A stretch of 64,000 bases of DNA from Kluyvera genomosp. 1. Its GTDB lineage: Bacteria > Pseudomonadota > Gammaproteobacteria > Enterobacterales > Enterobacteriaceae. The stretch covers positions 124,001 to 188,000 of the forward strand of contig NZ_LGHZ01000038.1 of the NCBI RefSeq assembly GCF_001266615.1, in the 5' to 3' direction. The position numbers and the translations under genes were made by a program. Of this stretch, positions 45,935 to 57,547 are shown one piece after another; positions within the stretch are counted from its first letter, which is position 1; every line of letters starts with the position of its first letter. A model generated the notes under the pieces. The model saw nothing but the letters and a program-made list of their open reading frames with translations. It ran no database searches and had not been told where the DNA came from.

Positions 45935-47347
45935 TTACTCCTTCAATTTGCGTCGGGCGATAACCACGTTTTTGCTGATATCGTCCGGCACTCGCGCGAA
46001 GACGAGGGCGGGAAGCGCAATAATCACGGCCATACAGAAATAGGTGTACATAAAGACGTGGTGCGTGGTGTCGCCTCCCACGGCAATGTGCTGCTGGCCA
46101 AACATGCCCAGCAGGATCCCCGCGATAGTGACGCCGATACTCATCGATAGCTGCATAATCATCGACAGCAGGCTATTGCCACTGCTGGCATGGTCATCCG
46201 GCAGGTCTTTTAGGGTCAGCGTGTTCATTGATGAAAAACGGCTGGAGTTGACCATCCCTTGAATAAACAGCACCGCCGGCAGCACGTAGTACCAGCCGGC
46301 CAGTGCGGTGAACATAAAGAGCAGGCTGATTAACGCAAGGCTAAGAGTGCTGAACACCAGCACGTGGCGGTAGCCAAAGCGATTAACGACTTGTACCACG
46401 ATGCGCTTCATACCCATGCTGCCGAGCACCATCGGGATCATCATTAACCCGGCATGGAATGGCGTGAAGCCGAGACCAATCTGCATAAACACCGGCGTCA
46501 TAAACGGCAGCATCCCGCTACCGATACGCCCGGCAAAGCTGCCAGCGAGCCCCAGTGAAAAGGTCGGGGTATTGAAAAGCTTCAGACTAAACAGCGCGTC
46601 TTCGTTACCGTAGGCGTGCCACAGATACATCAGGATGGAGACGACGCCGATGGCCACCAGTGCGCCCATCATCAACGGTGAAATGCCCAAGCCTTTTTGC
46701 CCATCGAGCGCCAGCGTTAGCGTTGCCATACCCAGTGCCAGAACGATAAACCCTGAAAGATCAAAGCGCCGGGTTTGCACCGTATAGTTGGGCATCAAAA
46801 TCAGCGTGGCAATACAGCCGATAATGCCGACGGGAATATTGATTAAGAAAATCCAGTGCCAGGAGGCGTATTCAACCAAAATTCCCCCCAACGCCGGGCC
46901 CAGCAGCGGGCCAATCTGGCCGGGCAGGGTGACGAAGGTCATCGCCGCCATATATTGTTCGCGTGGCACGATTTTCATCACCGTCAGCCTGCCGACGGGT
47001 ACCATCATCGCGCCACCGATACCCTGTAGAACACGGGCCATCACCAGCTCATTGAGGGTGCTGGAAAGCGAACAGAACAGCGAACCCAGGGTAAACAGAA
47101 TGATGGCGATGAAAAAGATATTGCGCACGCCGACGCGATCCGCCAGCCAGCCGCTGGCGGGCAGCATGACGGCGACCGTCAGCACGTAGGAAACCACCAC
47201 CATGTGCATGTGGAGCGGGCTCTCCCCCAGGCTTAGCGCCATGGAGGGGAGGGCGGTATTGACGATCGTAGTGTCCAGCGATTGCATGAAAAAGCCAAAC
47301 GCCACGATCCACAGCTGCCAGCGAACGTTGGCGGGAAGTTCAGTCAT
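45935..47347 (-). CDS. mdtD: MFS exporter MdtD (IceT-type)
   Basis: A 470-residue DHA2-family MFS protein with 14 predicted helices and the motif C/antiporter segments [26 protein letters not shown]. It is encoded in the mdtABC-baeSR operon but not needed for MdtABC drug efflux; in Salmonella it was described as a citrate/iron-citrate exporter (IceT). It starts 2 bp after the mdtC stop. Confidence 0.94.
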   Translation of the reverse strand: MTELPANVRWQLWIVAFGFFMQSLDTTIVNTALPSMALSLGESPLHMHMVVVSYVLTVAVMLPASGWLADRVGVRNIFFIAIILFTLGSLFCSLSSTLNELVMARVLQGIGGAMMVPVGRLTVMKIVPREQYMAAMTFVTLPGQIGPLLGPALGGILVEYASWHWIFLINIPVGIIGCIATLILMPNYTVQTRRFDLSGFIVLALGMATLTLALDGQKGLGISPLMMGALVAIGVVSILMYLWHAYGNEDALFSLKLFNTPTFSLGLAGSFAGRIGSGMLPFMTPVFMQIGLGFTPFHAGLMMIPMVLGSMGMKRIVVQVVNRFGYRHVLVFSTLSLALISLLFMFTALAGWYYVLPAVLFIQGMVNSSRFSSMNTLTLKDLPDDHASSGNSLLSMIMQLSMSIGVTIAGILLGMFGQQHIAVGGDTTHHVFMYTYFCMAVIIALPALVFARVPDDISKNVVIARRKLKE

Positions 47348-47349
47348 GG

Positions 47350-50300
47350 TTACTCAGTTACCGATTGTCGGGTTTGACGCGAAAAACGTAGACGCAGACT
47401 CTCGAAGAACAGGTAAATCACCGGGGTGGTGTACAACGTCAGCAGTTGGCTCATCGCCAGCCCTCCGACAATGGTAATCCCCAGCGGTTGACGCAGTTCC
47501 GACCCATCACCTCCCGAGAGTACCAGCGGTAGCGCGCCAAACAGCGCCGCCAGCGTGGTCATCATTATCGGGCGAAAACGCAGCAGGCAGGCCTGGAAAA
47601 TGGCCTCCTCCGGCGTCAGGTTGCCGTTACGCTGCGCCTCAAGGGCGAAGTCGACCATCATGATGGCGTTTTTCTTCACAATGCCGATTAATAGCATGAT
47701 CCCGATAAGGGCAATTAGGCTAAACGGGGCACCGAATAGCTCCAGCGCCAGCAATGCGCCAACGCCTGCGGAGGGTAGCGTAGAGAGAATTGTCAGCGGA
47801 TGCACATAGCTTTCGTACAAAATCCCCAGCACGATATAGACCGTGGCGATAGCGGCGAGAATCAGGATAACCTGCGAGTTCATCGTATCCTGGAACACCT
47901 GTGCCGTGCCGGCAAACGATCCGCGCACCGTCGGCGGGACACCAAGCTGGGTCATTGTTCGGGTGATGGCGTCGCTGGCTTCCGAGAGTGATTTACCGGT
48001 CGGCAGGTTAAAGGAAACCGTAGACGCTGCCGACAGCCCCTGATGGTTCACCGACAGCGGTGCGTTGGCCGGTTGCCATTTGGCGAAATACGATAGCGGA
48101 ATGGCTTTGCCGTCGTTATTAATCACAAACATTTTATCCAGCGCGCTAACGTCCTGGGTGTAAACCGGGTCAACCTGCATCACCACTTTGTACTGGTTAA
48201 GCGGCTGATAGATTGTGGAAATCTGCCGCTGGCCAAAGGCGTTGTTGAGCAGACTGTTAGCCTCTTCGACGCTAATACCCAGCCGCGACATGGTTTCACG
48301 GTCATAGACCAGGTCCATTTCGGCACCGTTATCCTGTTGATCCGAGTTGACGTCGGCAAGCTCCGGCAGTGCCGCCAGCGCTTTACGGATTTTCGGCTCC
48401 CACTCGCGCAGCGCGCTCAAATCATCGGAAAGCAGGGTGTACTGGTAGCTGGCGTTGGCCTGACGCCCGCCGACTCGGATATCCTGCACCGCCATTAAGA
48501 ACAGGTTGGCGCCGGGCTCTTTGGCGAGCTTTTTACGCAGTCGGTCGATAATTTGCTGCGCCGTTTCGTGGCGCTGGTCGCGCGATTTCAGGGTGATGAA
48601 CATCATCCCACTGTTGACGCGTGAGCCGCCGGTAAAGCCGGTGACATTATCGACTGCCGGATCTTCACGAATGATCTTCATAAAGTCCTGTAATTTACCG
48701 CGCATCGCCTGGAAAGAAATGCTTTGGTCGGCCTGAATCCCGCCCATCAGCACCCCGGTATCCTGCTCCGGGAAGAAGGTTTTCGGAATGGAGATATAGA
48801 GCCAGACGTTAAGCGCGATGGTGGCCAGGAATACCACGCCGACCAGGCGTGCGTGGTTGAGCACCCAGCGTAACGATTTACCGTAACCCTGCTGCATACC
48901 GACAAGCAGACGCCCCAGACCTTTGTTGCGGGTGGGGGTATGCGGACGGCTGGATTTTAGCATCCAGCCGCACATCATCGGCGTGAGCGTCAACGAGACC
49001 GCCAGTGAAATGCCGATAGCCACCGACAGCGTGACGGCAAACTCTCGCAACAGCCTGCCAGGCAGGCCGCCCATCAGCAACAGCGGCAGGAATACGGCCA
49101 CCAGCGACACACTCATCGACAGCACGGTAAAGCCAACCTCGCGGCTACCTTGTAGCGCCGCTTGTAGCGGCTTCATGCCTGCCTCCAGATGGCGGGAGAT
49201 GTTCTCCAGCACCACGATGGCATCATCAACCACAAAGCCGGTGGCGATAGTTAGCGCCATTAGCGACAGGTTGTTAAGGCTAAAGCCGCACAGATACATG
49301 GCGGCAAAGGTACCGATAAGCGACACCGGAACCGCCACCGCCGGGATCAGCGTCGCCCGCCCGGAACGCAGGAACAGGAAGACGACGAGAATGACCAGCG
49401 CGACGGAAATCACCAGCGTCTGCTCCACTTCTTCCAGCGATGCGCGGATGGTCGGCGAACGGTCCTGGGCAATTTGCAGATCGATAGCGGCGGGAATGGT
49501 TTGCTGTAGCGCCGGTAGCTCGGCGCGAATGCTGTCGACGGTCTGAATAATGTTGGCTTCCGGCAGCTTGCGGATCATCAGCAAAATCGCCGGTTTGGCG
49601 TTGGTCATCCCGGCATTACGCACATCCTGCACCGAGTCGGTGATGTTCGCGACGTCGCTCAGACGCACCGCCGCGCCGTTGTTATAGTGAATAATCAGCG
49701 GCTTGTACTCTGCCGCCTTTTTCAGCTCATCGTTGGCCTGCACTTGCCAGCGATGCGCGCTATCTTCAATCGCCCCCTGCGGTTTACGCACGTTGGCATT
49801 GCTGATGGCGGTGCGCACGGCATCTAGCGATACGCCCTGATTAAACAGCGCTTGCGGATTGAGATCGACGCGCACGGCGGGCAGAGAGCTGCCGCCCACG
49901 TCCACGTCGCCCACGCCGTCAATTTGCGAGATATTCTGCGCCAGCTGGGTGGAGGCAAAATCGTACAGCTCGCCCTGGGAATAGGTATCCGAGGTGAGCG
50001 TCAGGATCATAATTGGCGCGTCGGACGGGTTGGCTTTGCGATAGGTTGGGCGGCTCGGCATGCCGCTCGGCAGCAAGTTTTGCGCGGCGTTGATGGCCGC
50101 CTGTACATCGCGCGCAGCGCCGTTGATATCGCGATCGAAGTTAAATTCGAGAATGATGCGGGTACTGCCCAGCGAGCTGCTGGAGGTCATTTCGTTGACC
50201 CCGGCAATGCGACCGAGTGAACGCTCAAGCGGTGTCGCCACCGACGATGCCATTGTCTCCGGCGAAGCGCCCGGCAGCGAGGCGCTAACCATGATAACCG

Positions 50301-50427
50301 GGAAGTCTACCTGCGGCAGCGGGGCCACCGGCAGCAGCCGGAAGCCCAAAATACCGCACAGGGTGATGGCGAGCGAAATCAGGATCGTCGCCACCGGACG
50401 GTAGATGAAGAGTGCAAAAAATTTCAC
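47350..50427 (-). CDS. mdtC: RND efflux pump subunit MdtC
   Basis: A 1025-residue RND transporter, the same length as E. coli MdtC, with 12 transmembrane helices and two large periplasmic loops. The TM4 proton-relay region reads [21 protein letters not shown]. It forms the MdtB2C heterotrimer exporting bile salts, novobiocin and other compounds with MdtA and TolC. It starts immediately after the mdtB stop. Confidence 0.97.
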   Translation of the reverse strand: MKFFALFIYRPVATILISLAITLCGILGFRLLPVAPLPQVDFPVIMVSASLPGASPETMASSVATPLERSLGRIAGVNEMTSSSSLGSTRIILEFNFDRDINGAARDVQAAINAAQNLLPSGMPSRPTYRKANPSDAPIMILTLTSDTYSQGELYDFASTQLAQNISQIDGVGDVDVGGSSLPAVRVDLNPQALFNQGVSLDAVRTAISNANVRKPQGAIEDSAHRWQVQANDELKKAAEYKPLIIHYNNGAAVRLSDVANITDSVQDVRNAGMTNAKPAILLMIRKLPEANIIQTVDSIRAELPALQQTIPAAIDLQIAQDRSPTIRASLEEVEQTLVISVALVILVVFLFLRSGRATLIPAVAVPVSLIGTFAAMYLCGFSLNNLSLMALTIATGFVVDDAIVVLENISRHLEAGMKPLQAALQGSREVGFTVLSMSVSLVAVFLPLLLMGGLPGRLLREFAVTLSVAIGISLAVSLTLTPMMCGWMLKSSRPHTPTRNKGLGRLLVGMQQGYGKSLRWVLNHARLVGVVFLATIALNVWLYISIPKTFFPEQDTGVLMGGIQADQSISFQAMRGKLQDFMKIIREDPAVDNVTGFTGGSRVNSGMMFITLKSRDQRHETAQQIIDRLRKKLAKEPGANLFLMAVQDIRVGGRQANASYQYTLLSDDLSALREWEPKIRKALAALPELADVNSDQQDNGAEMDLVYDRETMSRLGISVEEANSLLNNAFGQRQISTIYQPLNQYKVVMQVDPVYTQDVSALDKMFVINNDGKAIPLSYFAKWQPANAPLSVNHQGLSAASTVSFNLPTGKSLSEASDAITRTMTQLGVPPTVRGSFAGTAQVFQDTMNSQVILILAAIATVYIVLGILYESYVHPLTILSTLPSAGVGALLALELFGAPFSLIALIGIMLLIGIVKKNAIMMVDFALEAQRNGNLTPEEAIFQACLLRFRPIMMTTLAALFGALPLVLSGGDGSELRQPLGITIVGGLAMSQLLTLYTTPVIYLFFESLRLRFSRQTRQSVTE

Positions 50428-53400
50428 TTACACTTCCTCTTCACGGTGCGGGAACCGGCTTTTCAGGTACAGCGACAGGCGGTCGAACAGCAGATAGATA
50501 ACCGGCGTGGTGAACAGCGTCAGTACCTGGCTCACCAGCAGACCACCGACCATACCAATACCCAGCGGACGACGCAGTTCGGCGCCCACCCCGGTGCTCA
50601 ACATCAGCGGCAGCGCACCCAGTAGCGCCGCCAGAGTTGTCATCAGAATCGGGCGGAAACGCAGCAGACAGGCCTGATAAATCGCCTCGCGCGGTTCCAT
50701 CCCCTGTTCACGCTCGGCCGCCAGCGCGAAGTCGATCATCATGATCGCGTTCTTCTTCACGATACCGATAAGCAAAATGATACCGATGATGGCAATGACG
50801 TCCAGTTCGCTGCCCGAAATCATCAGCGCCAGCAGCGCACCGACGCCCGCCGTTGGCAGCGTCGACAGAATGGTTATCGGGTGGATAAAACTCTCATACA
50901 GCACGCCGAGCACGATATACATTGCCACCACGGCCGCCACCACTAGCCAGATAGTGCTGCTCAGCGCTGACTGGAAGGCGAGGGTGCTGCCCTGGAATTC
51001 GGTGCGAATATCCGTCGGGAAGTTCAGCGATTTTTCCGCATTCTGAATGGACTGCACCGCATCGCCCAGCGAGTAGCCGCTTGGTACGTTGAACGAAATG
51101 GTCGTCACCGGGAACTGGTCAAGATGGTTAATCGACAGCGGCGCATAGCGCTGCTCGATTTTGGCGATGGCGTTGAGCGGGACGATACCGCCGTCGCTGC
51201 TGGTCAGGCGGATGTTATCCAGCGCCGCCAGCCCCGGTGTGGCACGGGTATCATGCTCGAGCACGACGCGATACTGGTTCGCTTGGGTGTAGATGGTGGA
51301 GATCAAACGTTGACCGAAGGCGTTATACAGCGCGTTGTCAACGTCGGCCATGGAAATACCGAGACGGCTGGCGCTGTCGCGATCGACATTGACAAAGGCC
51401 ACCAGCCCCTGATCCTGCCAGTCGCTGCTGACATCAGAAAGCTGCGGCTGCGCCTGTAGCTGGGTCATCAGCTGCGGCACCCATTGGCTTAGCGCATCCA
51501 GCGAGTTGGCCTGCAGCGTAAACTGATACTGCGTGCGGCTAACGGTGGTGTCGATAGTCAGATCTTGCGTCGGCTGTAGATACAATTCAACGCCAGGAAT
51601 ACGCGCCACCGACTGTTGTAGACGGTTAATGACGGTCTGGACGCGGTCATCGCGGTCGCTTAACGGTTTCAGGTTAATTTGCAGACGTGCGCTGTTGAGC
51701 GCGGGGTTGGTGCCATCAACGCCGACAAACGAGGTCAGGCTCTCTACCGCCGGGTCTTTCAAAATCGCATCGGCCACCGTTTGCTGGCGCTGCGCCATGC
51801 TGGTGAACGACACCGACTGCGGTGCCTGCAGCGTGCCTTGAATGATGCCGTTATCCTGAATCGGGAAGAAGCCTTTCGGGATGGTGACCCACAGAATAAT
51901 TGACAGTGCCAGGGTGCCGAGGGCAACGCTCAACGTTAGCCATGGATGGTTCAACACGCGAGCCAGCCAGTGACCATAAACGGCAATGACCCGTTCAAAG
52001 AAACGCTCGCTGGCGCGAGAGAAGCGGTTTTGTTTGCGTAGCGACTCATGGCTTAACATGCGCGCGCACATCATCGGCGTTAGCGTTAGCGAGACCACCG
52101 CCGAGATGAGGATAGCGACTGCCAGGGTGATAGCAAATTCGCGGAACAGACGGCCAATGATATCGCCCATAAACAGCAGTGGGATCAGTACCGCAATCAG
52201 CGACAGGGTCAGGGAGATAATGGTAAAGCCAATCTCACCCGCACCTTTGAGCGCCGCCGCCATCGGCTTCTCGCCTTTTTCGATATAGCGAGAGATGTTT
52301 TCAATCACCACGATGGCGTCATCGACCACAAAACCGGTGGCAATGGTGAGCGCCATTAGCGTCAGGTTGTTGATAGAAAAGTCGAGGAATACCATCACCG
52401 CGAAGGTGCCTACCAGCGACAGCGGCACGGCGACGCCGGGAATGATGGTGGCCGGTACGTTGCGCAGGAACAGATAGATGATCATCACCACCAGCGCAAT
52501 GGCCAGCATCAGCTCAAACTGGGTGTCGGAGACCGAGGCGCGAATGTTGGTGGTTCGGTCAGAAAGCACTTCAACTTTGACCGATTTTGGCAGGCTTTCG
52601 GTCAGCTGTGGCAGCATTTCGCGGATGCTATCGGCGGTCGAAATGATGTTGGCGCCGGGCTGGCGCTGCACATTCATCACGATAGCCTGCTTTTTATTGG
52701 CCCATGCGCCAAGCCAGGTGTTTTCAGCCCCTTGTTCAATGGTTGCCACATCGCCTAAGCGAATTGCGGCGCCATTTTTGTAGGCAATGATCAGCTGGCG
52801 ATATTCCTGCGCCGACTGCATCTGGTCGTTGGCGGAAAGCGTGACCGCGCGCGTTGGGCCATCCAGGCTACCTTTCGCCGAGTTGACGTTGGCGCTGGTA
52901 ATGGCAGTGCGGATATCTTCGCTGGTGAGCCCCAACGCGGCAATCGCCTGGGCGTTGAGTTTCACGCGTACGGCGGGACGTTGGCCGCCCGCGAGAGTCA
53001 CCAGACCTACGCCGGAAACCTGAGATATTTTCTGCGCCACACGCGTTTCCACCATATCTTCCACTTCAGTCATCGGTGTGGCGGTGGAGGTCACGGAGAG
53101 GGTCATAATGGGTGGATCCGCCGGGTTCACTTTACTGTAGACCGGTGGGTTGGGCAGATCGCTTGGCAACAGGTTGGTGGCGGCGTTAATGGCTGCCTGG
53201 ACTTCCTGCTCGGCGACGTCCAGCGGTAGGGTGAGCTGGAATTGCAGTGTCACCACGGAGGCACCGCCTGAGCTTTGCGATGACATCTGTTTTAAGCCGG
53301 ACATCTGGCCAAACTGGCGTTCCAGCGGCGCGGTGACGGCAGAGGTCATCACATCCGGGCTCGCACCCGGATAAAGTGTAACCACTTGGATAGTCGGGTA

Positions 53401-53550
53401 ATCCACTTCGGGGAGCGCGGATACGGGCAGAAAACGGTAGCCGATGATCCCGGCCAGCAAAATTGCCACCATCAACAGCGTGGTGGCGACAGGGCGCATA
53501 ATGAACAGGCGGGATGGGCCGCCTGTGCTGCTCGGCGGTAAAACTTGCAT
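50428..53550 (-). CDS. mdtB: RND efflux pump subunit MdtB
   Basis: A 1040-residue RND transporter identical in length to E. coli MdtB, beginning [20 protein letters not shown]. The proton-relay motif is [21 protein letters not shown]. Two MdtB plus one MdtC form the pump. The start codon shares one base with the mdtA stop (TAATG), so translation is coupled. Confidence 0.97.
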   Translation of the reverse strand: MQVLPPSSTGGPSRLFIMRPVATTLLMVAILLAGIIGYRFLPVSALPEVDYPTIQVVTLYPGASPDVMTSAVTAPLERQFGQMSGLKQMSSQSSGGASVVTLQFQLTLPLDVAEQEVQAAINAATNLLPSDLPNPPVYSKVNPADPPIMTLSVTSTATPMTEVEDMVETRVAQKISQVSGVGLVTLAGGQRPAVRVKLNAQAIAALGLTSEDIRTAITSANVNSAKGSLDGPTRAVTLSANDQMQSAQEYRQLIIAYKNGAAIRLGDVATIEQGAENTWLGAWANKKQAIVMNVQRQPGANIISTADSIREMLPQLTESLPKSVKVEVLSDRTTNIRASVSDTQFELMLAIALVVMIIYLFLRNVPATIIPGVAVPLSLVGTFAVMVFLDFSINNLTLMALTIATGFVVDDAIVVIENISRYIEKGEKPMAAALKGAGEIGFTIISLTLSLIAVLIPLLFMGDIIGRLFREFAITLAVAILISAVVSLTLTPMMCARMLSHESLRKQNRFSRASERFFERVIAVYGHWLARVLNHPWLTLSVALGTLALSIILWVTIPKGFFPIQDNGIIQGTLQAPQSVSFTSMAQRQQTVADAILKDPAVESLTSFVGVDGTNPALNSARLQINLKPLSDRDDRVQTVINRLQQSVARIPGVELYLQPTQDLTIDTTVSRTQYQFTLQANSLDALSQWVPQLMTQLQAQPQLSDVSSDWQDQGLVAFVNVDRDSASRLGISMADVDNALYNAFGQRLISTIYTQANQYRVVLEHDTRATPGLAALDNIRLTSSDGGIVPLNAIAKIEQRYAPLSINHLDQFPVTTISFNVPSGYSLGDAVQSIQNAEKSLNFPTDIRTEFQGSTLAFQSALSSTIWLVVAAVVAMYIVLGVLYESFIHPITILSTLPTAGVGALLALMISGSELDVIAIIGIILLIGIVKKNAIMMIDFALAAEREQGMEPREAIYQACLLRFRPILMTTLAALLGALPLMLSTGVGAELRRPLGIGMVGGLLVSQVLTLFTTPVIYLLFDRLSLYLKSRFPHREEEV

Positions 53551-54812
53551 TAGCCGCGCGCTCCTTTATGCCCAGCGGAATGGCCTTCTGCCGCCGCCGG
53601 TTTTTCAGCGCTGGTGGCGGTGGCGTCATGCGCCGTGACCACTTCGACCTTCGCACCTTCGGTCAGGCGGTCAATGCCGTCGGTCACCACGCGGTCTCCT
53701 GCGGATAGCCCGGCGTCGATAACCACTTTCAGGCTATCCTGAATACCCGGTACTACGGTGTGTTTGCTGACTTTATTGTCGCTATTCAGCACCCAGACGA
53801 AGTGGCCGTCGTTGCCCATCTGCAGCGCGGCGGTTGGGATCACGACGGCATTTTGTTGGGTATCAACCAGCATACGCGCGTTGACGAACTGGTTGGGGAA
53901 CAGCGCGTCGTCCTGGTTATTAAAGCGCGCTTTCAGCTTGATGGTGCCGGTAGTGGCGTCGATTTGGTTATCGAGGCTTAACAGCGAACCTTCGCTGAGC
54001 TTGGTTTTGTTGGTGCGATCCCAGGCTTCAACCGCCAGCGCTTTGCCCGCTTTTTGCGCGGCCACCACGGTGGCAATGTCATTTTCTGGCAGGGTAAAGA
54101 CGAGGTCTATCGGGTGCGTTTGGGTCAGCACCACAATTCCGGTGGTATCTCCGCTGGAGATCTGATTACCGATATCGACCTGTTTTAAACCAACGCGGCC
54201 ATCGATAGGCGCGGTAATACGGCTCCAGTTGAGCTGGAGCTGAGCGCTGGCAACCGATGCTTCATCAGCCTTGATTGTGCCTTCTGTTTCGCTGACCAGC
54301 GATTGCTGAGTGTCGAGTTCCTGACGAGAAACGAGATTGGTTTTTACCAACTGCTGGTAGCGCGCCAGATCGCGACGGGCGTTAGCGAGGGTGGCTTTGT
54401 CTTTTGCCAGCTGTCCTTGCGCCTGAGCCAGCGCAACTTTGAATTGGCTAGGGTCAATTTCCGCCAGCAAATCGCCCGCTTTGACCTGTTGTCCTTCCTG
54501 GAAATGAATCGCCATGAGCTGGCCGTCCACGCGGCTTCTGACGGTGACCGTATTAGCCGCGGTAATCGTGCCTAACCCGCTTAAATAGCGCGGTACGGCT
54601 TCACTGGTCGCGGTCGCGGCCTGAACCGGTGCCAGCGTACCGCCGAAACGACCACCGTGGCGACCACCGCCCGGAGGCGCACCCGCGGGCTTCGCGCTGC
54701 TAGAGTCCGAAGTATTGGAATTCTTGCTGAAGTGCCAGATGCCGACCGCCCCCGCGATAACCACCAGCACGGCCAGCGCAATCCGCCAGCGTGAGTTATG
54801 ACTGCCTTTCAT
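53550..54812 (-). CDS. mdtA: RND efflux periplasmic adaptor MdtA
   Basis: A 420-residue membrane fusion protein. An N-terminal anchor (residues about 9-28) is followed by a Gly-rich linker, lipoyl/barrel-sandwich halves and an alpha-hairpin ([40 protein letters not shown]). It links MdtBC to TolC. I chose the start [11 protein letters not shown] at 54812, as in E. coli; a frame from 54839 is open but lacks a match. It is the first gene of the operon, with a possible BaeR box upstream. Confidence 0.95.
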   Translation of the reverse strand: MKGSHNSRWRIALAVLVVIAGAVGIWHFSKNSNTSDSSSAKPAGAPPGGGRHGGRFGGTLAPVQAATATSEAVPRYLSGLGTITAANTVTVRSRVDGQLMAIHFQEGQQVKAGDLLAEIDPSQFKVALAQAQGQLAKDKATLANARRDLARYQQLVKTNLVSRQELDTQQSLVSETEGTIKADEASVASAQLQLNWSRITAPIDGRVGLKQVDIGNQISSGDTTGIVVLTQTHPIDLVFTLPENDIATVVAAQKAGKALAVEAWDRTNKTKLSEGSLLSLDNQIDATTGTIKLKARFNNQDDALFPNQFVNARMLVDTQQNAVVIPTAALQMGNDGHFVWVLNSDNKVSKHTVVPGIQDSLKVVIDAGLSAGDRVVTDGIDRLTEGAKVEVVTAHDATATSAEKPAAAEGHSAGHKGARG

Positions 54813-54877
54813 TGTTATACGTGTCTCGTCCTGAATCATTCCACGAAATGATACTAGTTTAGTAACGGAACGCTCAG

Positions 54878-54895
54878 AAAAAATGGAGGAAATAT
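54878..54895 (-). promoter_or_regulatory. Candidate BaeR box upstream of mdtA
   Basis: On the minus strand ATATTTCCTCCATTTTTT partly resembles the reported BaeR consensus TTTTTCTCCATDATTGGC (the TTTC and TCCAT core), 66-83 bp before the mdtA start. The right half matches poorly. Confidence 0.3.
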
Positions 54896-55021
54896 GAAAG
54901 ACGGCGAGAATCGTCCGAAACGGGAGCGGCTTTACGAGTAGGCTCGCAAAGAGAGGGGATGAAACGGCGCAAAACGCCCGTTGGTGGTACCGTCAGCGGC
55001 GTTTAGCGAGGTGCTAAAACG

Positions 55022-55165
55022 GGAAAGCCCCTCCTGACGAAGGGGCCTTATATAAGGAAAGGGTTATGATGAACATGGTCATCATACTGGTGATACTCTT
55101 AGTCATTAGCTTACCGGCTTACTAAGACACCAGGGGGAGGAGCAATCCTCCCTTACCCTTACTCC
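55022..55165 (-). ncRNA. sib: Sib-family antisense RNA (antitoxin to ibs)
   Basis: The minus strand covers the whole ibs frame and shows the Sib/QUAD architecture: a 5' hairpin GGGAGGA/TCCTCCC (plus 55135-55152), the antisense body, and a 3' terminator hairpin GCCCCT/AGGGGC then CTTT (plus 55024-55046). The ends are estimated to within about 10 nt. It represses the Ibs peptide by base pairing. It sits between mdtA and yegD; E. coli K-12 carries sibA/sibB in the same neighbourhood. Confidence 0.8.
55066..55125 (+). CDS. ibs: Ibs small hydrophobic toxin
   Basis: A 19-residue peptide, MMNMVIILVILLVISLPAY, matching the E. coli Ibs family (MMK-VIIL-ILLVIS-AY). A strong Shine-Dalgarno sequence (AAGGAAAGGG) precedes it. 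Ibs peptides insert into and depolarise the inner membrane when over-expressed. It is fully overlapped on the other strand by the Sib RNA, giving a type I toxin-antitoxin pair. Confidence 0.85.
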   Translation: MMNMVIILVILLVISLPAY

Positions 55166-55205
55166 TTTACGATAGGTTGAAAAAACAGCGAAGTCAACGG
55201 TCCTG

Positions 55206-56567
55206 TCAGGCGAAAACCACCTGCGCCCAGCGTGCAAGACCGGCGGTGACCGAGCCAAAGTCATCGCCGCCAGCGATAGGAATGCCCGGCAGCTGCTCGG
55301 CCAGCGCTTTCTTAATCAGCGGGGAGCGAGCGCTACCGCCGGTTAAGTAGATAACGTCCGGTTTTTCACGGCTATTTTCTAACGCTAGCTGAACCTGTTC
55401 GAGAATGCGCGTCAGCGGCTGATTTAGCGCGGCTTCCAGACCGTCCTGGCTGATAGCGGTGGCTAACGATTCGCTGATGAACGGCAGCGCAGTGTCGATT
55501 TGTGCGTTTTCGGACAGGGCAATTTTGCTCTCTTCCGCGCAACGGACCAGACGATAGCTCAAACGTTGCTGCCAGACTTTATACAGCAGGGACACTTTTT
55601 CCGCATCGCGTGCGTCGCGCGCCAGATCGCGCAGCAGGCGTCCGTTCGCGGCGCTGTAAAAATCGGTCTGTGCCGGGACGTCGTTAATCGCCACCGCGTT
55701 CCACCATGGGAGAATGGGCAGCGCAATGCCTTTTTCCGTCTCGCCCCCCATGCCCAACAGCGGCATCAGGCTTTTAAAGGCTAGCGCAATGTCGAGGTCG
55801 TTACCGCCAACGCGGCAGCCGCTGTGGCCGAGCAGGCTCTGTTCGCGATCGTGACGAGTGCGCCATTGTGGCCCCATCAGTAAAACGGAGCAGTCGGTGG
55901 TACCGCCACCGATATCCACCACCAGCACGCGTTTTTCGTCGCTGAGGGTGGCTTCAAAATCCAGCCCCGCGGCAACCGGCTCGTACTGAAAGACCACTTC
56001 GCGGAACCCGGCGCGCTTGGCGGCGCGCTCAAGAATACCCACCGCCTGGGCGTTAGCTTCATCGCCGCCGAGTCCCTGGAAGTTGATTGGGCGGCCGATT
56101 ACCGCCTGATCCAGATTACCCTGCAGTTGCGACTGCGCCTGCTGGCGAATATGCAGCATCATGGAGCAGACTAAATCTTCAAATACCGCCACCTGCTGCG
56201 GTTTGAGTCCGCTGGCGCCGAGGAAGGATTTCGGCGACTTCACGAAGTAGACCTCTTCCGGGTCAGTGATGTACTGCTTGAGCGACGCGAGGCCAAACTG
56301 CACGCTGTTGCTCAGTACGTCGATGTCTTCGTCGCGGTTGTAGTTAATCGCCCGACGCAGCAGCGCCTGGGTTTCATCGCCCGACGCCGGTACCTGGTGG
56401 TGGCGGTACAGCCACTCGCTCACCGATTCGCGCGTCGGCGCGGACAGCATTGAAGGCAGCAGCGTGCTGCCGTTTTCCATCATCAGCATGCGCGGTGCGC
56501 CATCCTGCATCACGGCGATAGAACAGTTCGCTGTCCCGTAGTCAAAACCAATAAACACGTCAATCAT
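55206..56567 (-). CDS. yegD: Hsp70-family chaperone-like protein YegD
   Basis: About 453 residues, an actin/Hsp70-fold ATPase lacking the canonical substrate-binding domain (E. coli YegD 450 aa). Phosphate loops FIGFDYGTANCS and VVDIGGGTTDCSVLL and the adenosine motif YLTGGSARSPLIKKAL are visible. The start is uncertain by two codons (56573 or 56567). No client is known. It is divergent from alkA. Confidence 0.92.
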   Translation of the reverse strand: MIDVFIGFDYGTANCSIAVMQDGAPRMLMMENGSTLLPSMLSAPTRESVSEWLYRHHQVPASGDETQALLRRAINYNRDEDIDVLSNSVQFGLASLKQYITDPEEVYFVKSPKSFLGASGLKPQQVAVFEDLVCSMMLHIRQQAQSQLQGNLDQAVIGRPINFQGLGGDEANAQAVGILERAAKRAGFREVVFQYEPVAAGLDFEATLSDEKRVLVVDIGGGTTDCSVLLMGPQWRTRHDREQSLLGHSGCRVGGNDLDIALAFKSLMPLLGMGGETEKGIALPILPWWNAVAINDVPAQTDFYSAANGRLLRDLARDARDAEKVSLLYKVWQQRLSYRLVRCAEESKIALSENAQIDTALPFISESLATAISQDGLEAALNQPLTRILEQVQLALENSREKPDVIYLTGGSARSPLIKKALAEQLPGIPIAGGDDFGSVTAGLARWAQVVFA

Positions 56568-56704
56568 CCCCATGCCAGTGAAGAAAGGGGGGCGACTTTA
56601 GCGGAATGTGGGGGTGGCGGCAACTGGAATATGAAAGCAAGGTCTTCGCGTTGATTACCCGCTATGCTGTAACGCTTGAACGATCTCTTTGCATAAGGAC
56701 CGAT

Positions 56705-57547
56705 ATGTTTGAACTGCCGTGGCTTGCGCCGTACGACTGGCACTGGATGTTCAATTTTTTACAGGCGCGTGCCGTGACCGGTATTGAACGTTTTCAAGAT
56801 GGTAGCTACATCCGAAGCTGGCGCTGTGGGCCGCACAGCGGGTTGATAACCATGACGCCGGACCCCGTGCGTCAGGTGCTTCGCGTCCAACTCACCCCGG
56901 GGCTTCTTCCGGTGGAGAAAGAGGCGCGAGAAGGCGTGATAAAGCTGCTGGATTTAGCCTGCGATCCGCAGCCGGTCCTGGATTCTCTGGGGATGCTGGC
57001 CGCGCCCCGGCCAGGATTACGTCTGCCCGGCTCGCTGAACGTCTTTGAGCAGGGTGTGCGCGCCATTCTTGGGCAGCTGGTGAGCGTTGCGATGGCCGCG
57101 CGGCTCACGGGCAAAGTGGTGGCGCGATACGGCGAACCGCTGGCAGAAGATGGGGGATTTATGCTCTTTCCCACGGCGGAACAGCTGGCGGCAGCGGACC
57201 CAGCAGAACTGAAAACACTGGGAATGCCGCTAAAACGCGCGGAGTCGCTCATCCATTTCGCCCATGCGATGCTTAACGGTGAACTGTCTGCTACACAGCC
57301 TGATGATGTCGATCTGGCTCTGAAAGCTCTACAGCGTTATCCGGGGATTGGTCGCTGGACGGCCAACTATTTTGCGCTACGTGGCTGGCAGGTAAAAGAT
57401 ATCTTCTTGCCGGATGATTACCTGATTAAACAGCGCTTCCCCGGCATGACGCCCGCACAGATACGCCGCTATGCCGAACGCTGGCAGCCGTGGCGTTCCT
57501 ATGCGTTATTGCATATCTGGTATTCGGATAGCTGGTCACCAGAGTGA
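56705..57547 (+). CDS. alkA: DNA-3-methyladenine glycosylase II AlkA
   Basis: A 280-residue base-excision glycosylase (E. coli 282 aa) removing alkylated purines and pyrimidines. The HhH-GPD element LQRYPGIGRWTANYFALRGW and the catalytic aspartate in VKDIFLPDDYLIKQ are intact; the N-terminal AlkA domain begins FELPWLAPYDWHWM. I chose ATG 56705, after AAGGA, over a frame from 56606. In E. coli it is induced by Ada. Its 3' end overlaps convergent dgcE by 49 bp. Confidence 0.93.
   Translation: MFELPWLAPYDWHWMFNFLQARAVTGIERFQDGSYIRSWRCGPHSGLITMTPDPVRQVLRVQLTPGLLPVEKEAREGVIKLLDLACDPQPVLDSLGMLAAPRPGLRLPGSLNVFEQGVRAILGQLVSVAMAARLTGKVVARYGEPLAEDGGFMLFPTAEQLAAADPAELKTLGMPLKRAESLIHFAHAMLNGELSATQPDDVDLALKALQRYPGIGRWTANYFALRGWQVKDIFLPDDYLIKQRFPGMTPAQIRRYAERWQPWRSYALLHIWYSDSWSPE

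Noticed and set aside
48923..49546. 207-codon open frame on the plus strand
   Set aside because: Antisense to mdtC; Ser/Thr/Arg-rich shadow frame.
54998..55020. Second sib/ibs copy upstream of the Ibs gene
   Set aside because: Only a short GTTTTAGC-type palindrome is present; no Ibs-like peptide frame.
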